From Hexactinellida sp. DTS-2022 (Eukaryota > Porifera > Hexactinellida), in assembly GCA_028753945.1 (NCBI GenBank), contig JAPNXP010000018.1, positions 3,225,643 through 3,289,642 on the forward strand: 64,000 bases of DNA, in the 5' to 3' direction. Shown in pieces: positions 35,097-47,037 of the stretch. Made by a program: the position numbers and the translations under genes. Position 1 is the stretch's first letter, and every line of letters begins with the position of its first letter. A model generated the notes under the pieces. It made no database searches. It saw nothing but the letters and a program-made list of their open reading frames with translations, and was not told the DNA's origin.

Positions 35097-36239
35097 TTAA
35101 CCTGAATGAAAGAATTTTGGGCTGAATGATGGAGCGTTAGGGGATTGAGTAAAATCAATCAAATCAACAAGAAGTGACATTGTTTCGTGCTGTCCTAAAC
35201 CAGTAAAGTGGCTGGCTTCAATACCAGATAAAAGTTGCAATATTAAACAAATATTATTACTTCCTTTAATACTCGTAGGTACGTGGTATGTAGGTACGCG
35301 AAAAGAAACTACAAGATTAATTTCCTTCTGATTACTTAAAATTAGAGATTCATGTGCAATGAAAAGCTGTTTTTCTTCTAGGTTTTGGTGTAGTGCTGCT
35401 GCTTGCTGTGCACGGGACAAATTGTCAACTATCACAGCAACAAATAAGTTAATAAAAATGAAGGCTTCACTACCCATATAAAGGATAAGATAAATATATA
35501 AATCTACTGTACGGTCTGGTCTATTCTCAGTTACACCATGGAATATTGAAGCCCAATCATCCAAAGTAAGGAGTTGGAAAGTAGTAACAAGAGCCCGGAA
35601 AAGACTTCCAAAATAATTTGGGGCAATTTCACCATAAAATCCGCGCCCAATTACGGCAAAATTGAACGCAACCAAACCAATAAGAAGAAAAAGGCTGCTA
35701 AATGCTGGTACTGATCTTAGAACAGTAGTAACAATAATTTGAAGCTTCTTCAGAAACCTTATAGCTCTGAGAGCACGAATTGCTCGAGTGGCTCTTAGTG
35801 CTCTAAGAAAATTAAAAATATGAAAAATTTCAGACCCATTAATTTGTATATACATAGTTATAACTAGAACAAAAAATTCAACGTTAGCTGCGACAACAAT
35901 TATTAAATCAAATATATTCCAAATATCACCAAAGAAACGAAACCTGTAAGCAAAAAACTTGAGAAGAATTTCTATAATATAATAGCTGAGAAAAATACTG
36001 TCAGTAACAGCGATATACCACCCAATTCTAGCTTTGAAATCGGGGATAGATTGAAGAGCCAATAATAATGTATTTATTATTATTATAATTAAAGTTACTA
36101 AGTTAAATATTCGGCTCATTGCCAAACTTCGGAAAAATCCAGCAACCTGAGATATGTTATAAGTAAGTTGAACTCCATTATTGTTATTATCATTGTGTTT
36201 TTGAAGGTAATCACTAAGGGAGAAATGAACACGTTTCAT
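35097..36239 (-). CDS. CatSper1-like: CatSper1-like sperm cation channel, single exon
   Basis: A 380-residue six-transmembrane, one-domain voltage-gated channel subunit. CatSper channels admit calcium into the sperm flagellum as tetramers of CatSper1-4. S1 lies about residues 43-64, S2 80-98, S3 104-127. S4 has six Arg at exact three-residue steps (146-161). S5 is about 178-198, the pore loop carries TTFQLLTLDDW (219-229) with the T-x-D-x-W filter of CatSper, and S6 is about 245-275. Two-pore channels and Nav/Cav have two or four such domains. The pore loop is closer to CatSper1 than to CatSper3/4. The N-terminus is short and lacks the His-rich region of mammalian CatSper1. The first Met is taken because stops lie upstream. 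AATAAA on the minus strand at 34960-34965 can serve as the polyadenylation signal. No intron is needed, which is unusual for this gene. Confidence 0.9.
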   Translation of the reverse strand: MKRVHFSLSDYLQKHNDNNNNGVQLTYNISQVAGFFRSLAMSRIFNLVTLIIIIINTLLLALQSIPDFKARIGWYIAVTDSIFLSYYIIEILLKFFAYRFRFFGDIWNIFDLIIVVAANVEFFVLVITMYIQINGSEIFHIFNFLRALRATRAIRALRAIRFLKKLQIIVTTVLRSVPAFSSLFLLIGLVAFNFAVIGRGFYGEIAPNYFGSLFRALVTTFQLLTLDDWASIFHGVTENRPDRTVDLYIYLILYMGSEAFIFINLFVAVIVDNLSRAQQAAALHQNLEEKQLFIAHESLILSNQKEINLVVSFRVPTYHVPTSIKGSNNICLILQLLSGIEASHFTGLGQHETMSLLVDLIDFTQSPNAPSFSPKFFHSG

Positions 36240-36607
36240 AATAAGTCTTGAGAATGAGCAATAATAAATAAAAATCTAGAGCTATATTAAATTAATGATG
36301 AAATTACAGCTGTGTAGACAGCAGGTACTCTGGCAGGCACTATAATTTGTTGAGTAGTTGCGTGATAGTGCCTCCAAAAGAAAATGCTATATGCACATCT
36401 GTAATTTCAGAATTTTTCCTCAAAAAGAATTTTTCGTTAAACCATTCTATCGGATACCGACAATTCGCTACACGACAATTCGTACAGCGACAATTCGTTA
36501 TACGACAATTCGCTACTGATTTGATTGGTTGATTTCCACTTTGTATCCACCTATATAAATATATTTTAAAGTTTGCTTATTAACTATTTTAATCTCTTTT
36601 AATTAAC
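36240..36607. repeat. Solo MULE-like terminal repeat near 36454-36535
   Basis: GGATACCGACAATTCGCTACA with four CGACAATTCG units and GCTACTGATTTGATTGG, clearly the same design as the ends of the element at 2849-4717. No inverse partner is nearby, so it is a remnant. The rest of the interval is the 5' flank of the CatSper gene, with no distinct promoter element. Confidence 0.7.
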
Positions 36608-36800
36608 AACTAGCGCGCTTCGCTTGCTAGGTCGCTTCGCGGCAGAACACAAACACACACCAACCGCTTCGCGGTTGGTGTGTGGTTTATATACTCCTAA
36701 TATTGATTATAAAGCGTAAGTAGGCCTAAATAGTCAAATTTAACAATGTGAAATTTTAATTACGTCATCATGCGATAATGAGTTAGCAATAACAATAGTC
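36608..36800 (+). repeat. Truncated R3b repeat with type-2 hairpin array
   Basis: The hairpin array at 36610-36683 and the adjoining TACTCCTAATATTGATTATA and TACGTCATCATGCGATAATG match 27136-27310, then the copy ends. Confidence 0.75.
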
Positions 36801-37377
36801 ATGAAATATCATATACATCGAGCAAAAGAACACTTATTGAGGCTATTTGTGATATAAACAAAATGACGGGGTTGAAATACGTTCTTCGACTTAGAAAAGC
36901 TTCAATTTATAATTTGTCAAAATAAAATACAATACAATTACCCAAAAAACAGACGAAGATATAATGTAATTACAAAAATAATGGCCGTTAAGACTCATCT
37001 CATATCTCCTGCTAGCTATAGATATCATCAGGGTGAGACAGTCTATCTCTACCACATGTTCATGCATTTGAAAAGCTATATTCATCTTTTGGTCTTGAGA
37101 ATGATTTATGTGCATATCTTAGACAGGAAACTTAGTCCTTTACTCCTCAGGAAAGGAAAGAATTATTCAAATGGATAAGATACATGTCGAATAGGAAATA
37201 TCTTACAAAGGTGGAAAAGTATATAGGTCACAACTTAAATCCTCAAAATTCAACGAGAACAGGGGGGGGGGGGAGGAACTCTGGATAAAGCTAAAACAAT
37301 TTTTTAATTACATTTCATAGTTGGCTATTGTTCGGTCTTCAGTACGTTATAACTGACAATTTTATGTTGTTCTTAGC
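36801..37377. other. 5' flank of the hAT transposase pseudogene
   Basis: AT-rich, with a 12-base G run at 37262-37273. Small frames on both strands are unrecognised. A hAT terminal repeat was not found here. Confidence 0.4.
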
Positions 37378-38333
37378 ATGGATATTACTCCCAAATCACT
37401 TCCTGTTAAGTTTCAACCACCCAAATCGTTCCATTTTCCTAAGCGACTATTCGGATCAAAGCTGGAGGCGTGTTCTTTCCAATCAGATTGGTGTGACAAA
37501 TTCGACTGGCTTCATTATGATGTCTCTTGTGATGCTGCGTTCTGTTATCTCTGCATGACTACCGAGTTTGAGAATAAGTTTTTGGTAAGTACGAAGAGAG
37601 CGCCTACCTTTATTACGACCGGGTTCACGTCCTGGAAGGATGCAATGAGTGCTTTTAATAAACATTCGGGAAGCGCTTGCCATTCTGAGACGATAATGGC
37701 AATTAAAGTTATCCCAGGTCAATTTCATGATGTTGGAGAACTTTTAAACACTCAGCATGAAAAAGACAAATCAGTAAATAGAGATATGTTTCTAAGAATT
37801 CTGCAGAATGTGCGATTCCTTGCACGTCAAGGTTTGGCCCTACGAGGACATGATGGTGGCGAAGATAGTAACTTTAGTCCGCTGCTACTCTTACGATCAT
37901 TTGACTGTTCAGACGTAATGCAATGGATGCATAAAAAGGCTAATACATATTGTTCACCTGAGATTCAAAATGAGTGTATTCAGTTGATGGCCCTTCATAT
38001 CCTTAAAAAGATCAGTTTTAGCATCTCAACAAGTTGATTTACACCATTCTGGCCGACGAGTGTACGGATGTAGCAAACAAAGAGCAACTTGTAGTGTGTA
38101 TTAGATGGGTAGATGACGCGCTCATCGACCACGAGGATGTTCTCGGATTATATCATGTTGGTACTATTAATGCTGATCGTTTAGTTGCAGCTATCCAAGA
38201 TGTTCTTCTCCGTATCAATTTGAAGATTACACAATGTCGTGGGCAATGTTATGATGGAGCAGCTAATATGACTGGGAGCAAGCGAGGTGTTGCAACTCAA
38301 ATCCAAACGGAGGAAGGTCGTGCCACATTCATA

Positions 38334-38575
38334 GGCGCAAAAACCGTGGGTGCCCTGGGTGCCAGGGCACCCACGACAGATTTTTTTTTGATATTTTTAG
38401 TTAATAAATACAATTTCTTAACAAATTTAATCGATAAATTTTAATGTCACAGAATAGAAATCATCACTTCGACCTTTTCTCATTCCTTTCAACAGCTGCC
38501 TCATGTCTTCTCTTCAACCTTACCACTGCTTCGGGTACCCACGACAGTTCGGGTACCCACGACAGTTGCGCTGAA
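38334..38575. mobile_element. Short insertion in the hAT transposase
   Basis: Begins CGCAAAAACCGTGGGTGCCC, next to a hairpin GTGGGTGCCCTGGGTGCC... The far side has two GGGTACCCACGACAGTT copies ending TTGCG. The inverted ends are weak, and a target duplication was not resolved. Confidence 0.5.
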
Positions 38576-39315
38576 CATGAAAAACTTGCGCCAATGGCCA
38601 CATTGACTCACTATTATGGGCATGCACTCAATATGGCTGTAGGCGATACAATGAAACAGTCAAAGGTATGTCGAGATGCATTGGACATTGCGTTTGAAGT
38701 TAACAAGTTGATTCGATTTTCACCAAAGCGTAATGCTGCCTTTGACAGTATCAAGGTAGGAATGCAGCAACTGATGATGAACTTAGTGGAGGAATCAGAG
38801 CACTATGTCCTACAAGATGGACAGTTCGTGGTGACGCAATTGAGAGTTCATCGACAACTATACTACCCTTCTCCAGCTCTGGGACGAATGCATGGATACA
38901 AAACTTGTTCCAGATATCAAGGCAAGGATAATCGGTGTCAAGACTCAAATGTCCCAATATTTTATTCTCTTTGGTTTATGTCTTTGTAAAACAGTCTTAA
39001 AATCACGGATAACCTAAGCCGAACACTCCAGAAACATTCATTATCTGCAGCTGAAGGTCAAAGTTTTGCAGAGTTAACTGTGAAAACTCTCAAAGGCATG
39101 CGAAATGATGAAGGGTTCTCCCAATTCTTTAGTTTAGTCATGCAGTTGACTAAAGAAACAAATACAGATGAACCAGTTTTTCCTCGCAAGAGGAGAGCAC
39201 CTCGCGAATTTGGAATAGTATGAGGAGAATCTTTTCACCACACCACAGTTGAGGAATATTACAGGTCTCAATACTTTGAAGTAATCGATTTAGCCATTTT
39301 GGGAATCACTATGTC

Positions 39316-39807
39316 CAGGAGGGGGTCAATCGGCCGATACTTGACCCATAGCCAGGTGGTGGGTCCCATTTTGAAAGGTACATCCATGAAGTACCTGGTA
39401 CTTCATGGAGGGTACGAATCAATATTATTGCGAAATTTTGCAGCAAATTATCAAGAATTTAAACTAAGGGTAATTTTTTTAAATCTTATCACACCTAAAG
39501 GTGAGAATTGCTGACTAATTAAAATTGTAAAAAAAATTAAAAAGTGTGTTTTGGGAAAAAATGCTCATAGGAGGACTTCGGGGACCAGATGTAATTAACT
39601 TCGTATCAATCGATGTTAATCTGACACAGGTGACAACTCCACAGAGTGTCACTTATTGCAAATACTGAATGGGTGTAGGGTCAAAAAGCAATAAATTCGT
39701 TAAGTACTTGGTACTTCGTGAGGGGGGGTGGGATGGGTATGCCCTAAAAATATATTTTTCCATGAAGTCACCTATGGGTTAGTATTCTTAAGATTGACCC
39801 CCCCCTG
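39316..39807. mobile_element. MITE with G-rich ends, copy 1 (in the hAT transposase)
   Basis: The ends are CAGGAGGGGGTCAATC and the inverse of CAGGGGGGGGTCAATC. The seven bases on each side (CTATGTC, GAATGTC) match at five. A near-identical copy lies at 62177-62676. The interior has TCCATGAAGTACCTGG...TACTTCATGGA hairpins. Confidence 0.78.
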
Positions 39808-40325
39808 GAATGTCTGCTTGTGAAAGCAGCTAACAATCAGGAATACAGAAATCATTTTGAACAGGTAGTATCATTTTACAGTAGCGATATCAAAAAATTG
39901 GCATTGGATGCACAGTTGAATATCCTTGGCACTCATTTTCAGTGTGAGAAACCAGAATTAGTGTCGTTACAAGATTGCATCGACTACCTAAGAAGCTTAT
40001 CAGCTGCGCAACGATCATTTTTTAGTGAGGTTTGCTGCATTGCTCGCCTCATTCTAATTATGCATCAACTAATGCTGTAAGTGAACGTAGCTTTTCTTCA
40101 ATGAGACGACTCAAAACTTATCTCAGGAGTACAATGGGTCAGGCTAGACTCAACCACCAATTACTATTGAACATCAACAAAGAAAAACTAGATAGCCTCG
40201 ATTTGGCTATTATTGCCAATGAATTTGTGCAGGGGAGTGAGCACCGCATAAAGATTTTTGGCAAGTTTTAGTTGAAAGGCGAAAGAATTAGGTTCCTTAA
40301 ACATTAGTATCCATTAACTAACAAC

Positions 40326-40497
40326 AGTCGAAACCGGTTTATTCTAACTTATCGGTTTATTCTAACTATTAGTAATGCAATCTTTTGTAAGAAATTCCAA
40401 CTATACTGTATTTTTCATCGTTTTTTTCTAACTATCGGTTTTTTCTTACTATTTTTATCTGAGAAGAAATGGTTAGAAAAAACCGGTTTGAACTGTA
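40326..40497. mobile_element. Mariner-like MITE
   Basis: The ends are CAGTCGAAACCGGTTTATT and the inverse of CAGTTCAAACCGGTTTTTT. The right border is TA, while the left is mutated to AA. Confidence 0.7.
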
Positions 40498-40779
40498 CTG
40501 TTGATTTAGTAAGCATAACAAACACTCAACTTATATTATGAACATTATTAGACTTGAAACTGCTTAATTATTTCTACAAATTCTAAGATTTGCATTTGAT
40601 TAATTAACAGTAAATAATTATATTAATATCACCAGGAAGTAGTAGTAATGGCGCATAAATCTTTATAAATCATGCATATGCATCCGAATGCATTTTTCTA
40701 GGTTTCATGTTTTCCAGGCACGAAGTGGAAAACCCGCCGGACGAATCGGTTATAGCTTCCTACGCCCCTGGAAATGTAT

Positions 40780-41516
40780 TATTGTCGTATAGGAAGTCAT
40801 ATTTGCGAGTCCAACGGTCATATTGTTTTTTCGAAAATATCTGTGGAATGTAAGTTATGCGATGTTCACACCTTTCCCCATATATGGTTATATTGTTAAA
40901 ATCTCGAGATTACTTAACTTTATCCATATGAAATTTATTATTGGCGAATGGGAAATGGGAATTCATATTTATGGACTCAGTAGATCACATTGATTTACCT
41001 AAGGCGTTCCCATTAGCCTATATTATTATTTGGCACTCTCCACAGGAGGATTGCTTGATAAGTTTCTTTCAAATCTATTCCTTTTTATTCTGACTAATCC
41101 TAATGATTATGATAAATAAATTCCGAGTATGGGACTATGTATGGGATTATTTATTATCTTAATTTATTTATCATAATCATTAGGATTAGTCAGAATAAAA
41201 AGGAATAGATTTGAAAGAAACTTATCAAGCAATCCTCCTGTGGAGAGTGCCAAATAATAATATAGGCTAATGGGAACGCCTTAGGTAAATCAATGTGATC
41301 TACTGAGTCCATAAATATGAATTCCCATTTCCCATTCGCCAATAATAAATTTCATATGGATAAAGTTAAGTAATCTCGAGATTTTAACAATATAACCATA
41401 TATGGGGAAAGGTGTGAACATCGCATAACTTACATTCAACATGATATTTTCGAAAAAACAATATGACCGTTGGACTCCCAAAATATGACTTCCTATACGA
41501 CAATAATACATTTCCT
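40780..41516. mobile_element. Foldback element, about 0.74 kb near-perfect hairpin
   Basis: Arms about 40780-41130 and 41160-41516 begin and end GGAAATGTATTATTGTCG and its inverse. The frame at 41290-41511 is the hairpin read through. It lacks the GGAATGT...ACATTCC core of the other foldbacks. A target duplication is not clear. Confidence 0.8.
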
Positions 41517-41937
41517 GTGTCTAGCATTAGCGGATTACGGGATATCAATAAGTAACAATACTGTTTTAGGCCTACGCTAATTTTACCGTTAAACGAAGTT
41601 TACAGTCCCTATATTAAAGAAGTCCCTGCTTTCACACGGTTAGATTACTTTTAAATGATCAATTTGGTATCGAAAAATTCCTACATACCACACTTAACAG
41701 AGTTGACCTAGCACCTTTGGTACTACGTATTAGTAAACATATCATATAAGTATATCAGTGTGATCAGTGGTTAATCCACTAACCTTAGTTTAACATTAGG
41801 CACCCACTCTCAAAAGTCCTAAATTTAACAATCGGTGCACTAAAAGTGTAGAATCTCTTTAGAAAATATGTCTCTTGCATATAGAAGCTGACCATAAATA
41901 GGCATGCAGTGTTGCCATATATGATTACAGTAGAACC

Positions 41938-42422
41938 CCGCGTATCGGGGCAGTCGGTTGGGAATTTGTTTTTTTCCCATTAAAAATAACCCCGCGTATC
42001 GGGGCGCCATTCACTTATCGGGGCACTCCACCGAAGATTATTTCTCTTGAATAACATGCTTTTTACTTTTGAGCAGCTTAGTATTCTTTGTAATGGCCGC
42101 TAAGCGTCACCCACTCACGCTAGAGACTCGTGCTGAGGTAATCGGGGAAGTATTTCAAAAAGAAAAATCCGTGAATATCATAGATTTGTGACTCCTAGTG
42201 TAGGTAAAGTATAATGTGAAATTGTAATGTGTAATACTGCTTAAATATCAGCTTTAACTCTAGGTTTTGACTATATGTGCATGATTTGTTGTGTAGGTGC
42301 TAACTTAATTGTTTTAACCAAACATATTGGAGTTCTTTTCGAACCCCGCAATTCGGGGCACTCCCTCGTATAGGGGCGCTGAGCGCTTGGACGGAGGTGC
42401 CCCGATACGCGGGGTTCCACTG
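41938..42422. mobile_element. Pogo/Tigger-type MITE with transposase remnant
   Basis: The ends are CAGTAGAACCCCGCGTATCG and the inverse of CAGTGGAACCCCGCGTATCG. TA is at both borders. Inner GGGGC repeats alternate with AT-rich sequence. Confidence 0.9.
42093..42191 (+). pseudogene. N-terminal fragment of a pogo-type transposase
   Basis: A 32-codon frame reads MAAKRHPLTLETRAEVIGE and ends at TGA. The KR-x2-LTLE-x-R-x-EVI pattern matches the start of the CENP-B/pogo N-terminal helix-turn-helix. The position inside a TA-flanked element supports an internally deleted copy. Confidence 0.55.
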
Positions 42423-42548
42423 TACGAGGTTTTTTCCCCAATTTACTGCCCTTTTCCGGGGTGGTCTTTTCTTGCAAACACTGGTATATAGGCATGCATG
42501 TAAAGATCTTATCCATGTTTTAATATAATCAAAAAATACTGTGTATTC

Positions 42549-42678
42549 CAGGTTTTTTTTAAGGTTGCAACCTTGGTGTAACTCAACAATGCAGCGGCCG
42601 CGGCCGATCCAAATTGTGGTGTAACTCCAAAACATTTTGGTGCAAAATTTACACCAAGATCGGCCTTAAAAATACCTG
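42549..42678. mobile_element. hAT MITE (CAGG-T8-AAGG type), copy 1
   Basis: The ends are CAGGTTTTTTTTAAGG and the inverse of CAGGTATTTTTAAGGC. The 8-bp duplication GTGTATTC is at 42541-42548 and 42679-42686. Sister copies are at 45246-45399 and 46884-47037. Confidence 0.9.
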
Positions 42679-42867
42679 GTGTATTCTATTTCCTGAAAAT
42701 AGTGGATCCTATACTATAAGAAAAAATATTGTAAAGTCTGCGCCGATTGAGGACTACATCCTCCAGGTGAATGGCTCGTACGCCCCTGCCATTCGAGTTA
42801 CCCAGTGATAATCGATTATTAATAGTTGCAGTTATATACTCTTCTAGTTGTTATTTATTAAATAGGA

Positions 42868-42944
42868 GACTTCGGTCTCGGTCGCTTTGCGACGGATCGG
42901 TGCTACGCACCTCAAGTTAACTGCCGCTAAGCGGCCTTACTCCT
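42868..42944. repeat. GC-rich hairpin array, type 1 (short)
   Basis: ACTTCGGTCTCGGTCGCTTT, GTGCTACGCAC and GCCGCTAAGCGGCC stem-loops, as at 22636-22762. Confidence 0.7.
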
Positions 42945-43824
42945 CACTAAACAATTGATGATAGAGTTAGTAAAACATCCCTTCCTACAATTTCCATACT
43001 TTTAACTTGTTTAGCTATAATAGCCGTGAAATAAAACTTCTAGGGTGATTTTGAATTTTCATTAATTTGTTACCTTTTTTGTAAACAACTACAATTAATA
43101 TTAATATTAAAATAAAAAATTGAGAAATTTGAAATCAGCATACGTACTTGTCTACCTATTATAACATTTTGAAGTTAGTTTCTATCTTGTATATAAATGC
43201 AGTTTATATTCCCCAATCACTTTAATGCAACCTGACAAACACACACACACACAACAAACAACAGTCGAGTTTTAACAATATGGATTCATCAATAGTTTCT
43301 TAAAATCCTTAGCCCCTGAATGTTCGCGCCTAAAATATTATTGAGTGCTTAAACAAAATAAATCCTAATTAAATCAAAAATTGAAATATACAATATAACC
43401 TCATTAGTACGAACACGGATAATGCGAATTTCCGGTTACTATGAACACAATTTTTGGACGCTTCAAAGAATCTTCAATTCGAATAACCCCGGTTGATACC
43501 AATTGATATCATGAACGTGCAAATAGGCTAGGGCAAAAAATCCGAAATAGAAGACACCGAAAGTGATTATTTAAATTATACAGTACTAACTGACTTTAAA
43601 TTATATTGAGATATATATAAATTTACTAATTGGTTAAAAAAATTGTACCTACTAAGCCACTAACCTAGTCATACTGTAGTACATATACATATATATATAT
43701 ATATATATACATAAGCAAATTAACTTTGCCAAATGAAGTTTAATCAATGTTTAATGCTGATATTCGTAATCAACATAATATTTCCAGTCTTCATAGGGGT
43801 CACATGACCATGTTTGGGAGGGAG
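42945..43824. other. Intergenic with R3-type tail and TA microsatellite
   Basis: An ACACACACACACACAACAAA tail at about 43235-43260 and a (TA)n run at 43680-43710. A stretch with TTAGTACGAACACGGATAAT (43403-43422) resembles mariner MITE ends but lacks a partner. Confidence 0.5.
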
Positions 43825-43960
43825 GACATTCCTTGACAACGCTGGAATGTACACATTCCATTCTCAAATATAGTTTCCATCCTATCGAGTGACCCCTCTT
43901 TCATCATCGCACAGTCATTTGAGAATAACTATGCGCATATAAACACTCTACGAGGTCATT
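43825..43960. repeat. Solitary foldback core
   Basis: ACAACGCTGGAATGTACACA followed by CATTCCATTCTCAAATA and CCTATCGAGTGACCCCT repeats the core of the foldbacks at 5015-5943 and 11333-14486 without a second arm. GC-rich hairpins of type 2 (GGCTACGCTTGCTCGGTAGC) follow at 44189-44225. Confidence 0.65.
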
Positions 43961-45245
43961 TAACAAGTAATCGCGAGAGCGGGCTTTTGTCCGACACTTT
44001 CCGACAATCTTTGGCCGCCATCTTGAAAATATTAAAATTTTGTGATGCCTCCATATCCATATCTTTTTATAATATATTTATCTATGTCTGTGCCAATTTT
44101 CATGCCTGTATCAAAAATTGAACAATTCCAATATGGCTGTTATGCTGCCCCACTAGCAGTCGGCATAGCAAATAATAATAATAACCAGCGGGCTACGCTT
44201 GCTCGGTAGCTTCGCGACGTGTGTTGTGTGTAGCACTCGAAATTTCTTGCCTCGCGAAGGACGGATAAAACTATTGATTTTTTCTAGATATAAGTATTTC
44301 TATTTTTTTTTTGTTTAATCTATACAGGGTAAAAACCCTAACCATCTAAGGAAGTGCCTAACCAAACTTTTTAAGGTTTTAATTGATACTTTAGGTCACT
44401 AGGAATAGTTTAAGCCCAGACAACATTTTTGAAAATTGTTGGTTTTCACACAAACGGTGACGTCATCACACGACTAATTTTTCACACTATCGGTAATAAC
44501 TATTGAACTATATGTCGCCATGACATGAAATTTATATATTTGAATAGGGCGTAAGAAAACCTATCGATTGATGTATAAATTGTTTTAATCAGACGTCATC
44601 TGTATTTTTGTTTATGACGTCATCATAAATTTACTTTCGAGAGATTCAGCTGTTTATCACGACAAACGTCACTTTACTCGATTTGAATTATTATGTTGAC
44701 CTTATGCATGTTATAAATAACTTCCGCAAAGGACGTACACACGTTTTCGCAATTTTCGGAACTATAATATAGACTAATACTTAGTAAATATACGACAATA
44801 ATCCACCGATACATATATTCCAATATGTCTGGTGAAAAGATTGTGCATTTTTTTAGATAAAAGCACCCAATTATGTACAGTTGTTGCATTCTAGCTACTG
44901 ATCACCTTTAGCTATTGCGCATAGCCCAATTTATGGAAAAATGAAATATTCAGGGGGTCAAAGATTAGTGCCCAATGGAATTCTCCGGCAGTATGAACCA
45001 AGGATAGACCATTCAAATGCATTCATAGCGACTGTATATTGTCAGATTCGTCCTCAGCACTAAATTTCCAGCATTTGAGGGCAATATTTACTATATTTGG
45101 GGAAATTATTCTTCGTTATTCCAGTGCAACAGTAGGAATGTTGTAACATTCCGATCTCAAAATTGCTACTAGCCATATCGAGTGATACCTTGTTTTCTCG
45201 GCTGTGGGCACTGAGTGCGATTTTGCTATTAGAAACACTCTAAAT

Positions 45246-45399
45246 CAGGGGTTTTTTTAAGGTTGAGACCTTGGTGCAACTCAGCGCGGCCTTGGCGTAA
45301 CTCAACACTGCAGAGGCTGCTGCCGACCCGAATCGTGGTGTAACTCCAAAAAATCTTAGTGCAAATTTTACACCAAGATCGGCCTTAGAAAAAACCCTG
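45246..45399. mobile_element. hAT MITE in the left palindrome arm
   Basis: The ends are CAGGGGTTTTTTTAAGG and the inverse of CAGGGTTTTTTCTAAGG. The 8-bp duplication CTCTAAAT is at 45238-45245 and 45400-45407. Confidence 0.9.
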
Positions 45400-45743
45400 C
45401 TCTAAATATTAAAAAGTATGCAGGATTTTATACAGAAAAGTTTCCCATGATTACTCATTAGCATCCTAGAAACAATCACATCGCCAACTGGGGGTCAGGA
45501 GGGCGCTGTTAGCCCTCCAGTGGGGTCCAGGGGCAAAGCCCCTGGAAGCCAGTAACAATACTAGAGTACTACTAGATCCAGCAGTAGAGTGCTATTGCTA
45601 TTCGCCAAGGAAAAATAGGGGCGATGCCAGGATGCCCCAACCTCTGTATAACACCCTGGTATGTATTGTTCCATATTCCTGCACAAGGCATAATGACCCA
45701 GAAATTTTGATTCGGTATTTTCAACACCTATAATGCTTCAATA

Positions 45744-45917
45744 CAGTAGATGTCGGATATAAGCACACCGGTTATAAGAACATATCGGATATAAGCACAC
45801 TATGTTGGAAAACGTTTGCCATCTACCCTGTATAATTTATGTCGGTTATAACCACATGCCTGTTATAAGCACCATAAGTGCAGTTCCCGACGATGTGCTT
45901 ATAACCGGCATCCACTG
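45744..45917. mobile_element. Pogo MITE, copy 2, in the left arm only
   Basis: Same ends as 30269-31178 and TA on both sides. The mirrored site in the right arm (about 46545) is empty, so it arrived after the palindrome formed. Confidence 0.9.
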
Positions 45918-46883
45918 TATTTTCAAATACAAGGTATTGTTTCAATAATATCATTTATGCAAGGTCCTTGTGTCTAATTAGCATCCATTGCTGAATTCTT
46001 TATCCAAAGTATCTATTTGCATTGCCGTAAATCCGTAAATAGTGGGAGGATTAAGTACCACACTTTATATTACTTATTAATAATGATAAAATTCAAAAAT
46101 AATATCAAAAGTAGACTGAAACTTCGATAGATTTTTCTAAGTATTTCAGATCTACTAGCAAATTCCGTTGCTAAATAATCAACGTCTAGCTTTCAAATGC
46201 TATAATAATAGAAAGTTACAAATGCTATAATAATAGAAATAAATTTGGCAATTTAATGCTGGAGATTTGTTTAGAAAGTAGTCGGAAGATACTCCATTAA
46301 GGCATCCTCTAAACACAAAATGGGGGTATGATTGTATGGAGCATCACCTCCACTCCAAAGGATGGGGATATATCCCCCACCAATCCCCCCTGGATATACG
46401 CCCATGTCTATTTGGCATAATAGGCATTTATTCTAGTTCAAATAATAATAAATTCTAACTACTTTCAGCAATTTATCGCTAATTAGACCAAGAACCTTGC
46501 ATTAATAACATCATTGAAAACAATCCCTTTTTTTGGAAATATTGAAGCATTATAGGTGTTGAAAATACCGAATCAAAATTTCTGGGTCATTATGTCATGT
46601 GCAGGAATATGGAACGATACATACCAGGGTTTTATACAGAGGTTGGGGCATCCTGGCATCGCCCCTATTTTTCCTTGGCGAATAGCAATAGCACTCTACT
46701 GCTGGATCTAGTAGTACTCTAGTATTATTACTGGCTTCCAGGGGCTTTGCCCCTGGACCCCACTGGAGGGCTAACAGCGCCCTCCTGACCCCCAGTTGGC
46801 GATGTGATTGTTTCTAGGATGCTAATGAGTAATCTTTGGAAACTTTTCTGTATAAAATCCTGCATACTTTTTAATATTTAGAG

Positions 46884-47037
46884 CAGGGTTTTTTCTAAGG
46901 CCGATCTTGGTGTAAAATTTGCACTAAGATTTTTTGGAGTTACACCACGATTCGGGTCGGCAGCAGCCTCTGCAGTGTTGAGTTACGCCAAGGCCGCGCT
47001 GAGTTGCACCAAGGTCTCAACCTTAAAAAAACCCCTG
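46884..47037. mobile_element. hAT MITE in the right palindrome arm
   Basis: Mirror of 45246-45399 with the mirrored duplication ATTTAGAG at 46876-46883 and 47038-47045. The insertion therefore predates the arm duplication or was copied by conversion. Confidence 0.9.

Larger units (their letters stand above)
37378..40271 (+). pseudogene. hAT-family transposase (ZMYM/TTF-type), broken by two insertions
   Basis: 37378-38037 starts with a TTF-type zinc finger (WCDKFDWLHYD, FCYLC, FNKHSGSACH). 38034-38330 holds the first part of the catalytic domain (LADECTDVANKEQLVVC, CRGQCYDGAANM). 38575-38760 continues with HYYGHALNMAVGDTMKQ. 39820-40271 gives the C-terminal dimerisation region (VSERSFSSMRRLKTYLRST, HQLLLNINKEKLD). 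Insertions at about 38334-38575 and 39316-39807, plus frameshifts near 38030, 38800-39250 and 40060, disable it. Proteins of this group are annotated in animals as 52 kDa repressor of PKR inhibitor-like or zinc finger MYM-like. The start is set by the first Met before the finger. Confidence 0.88.

Noticed and set aside
35097-36239. Reading the channel as a two-pore or Nav/Cav domain
   Set aside because: A single six-helix domain with its own start and stop and a T-x-D-x-W pore fits CatSper better.
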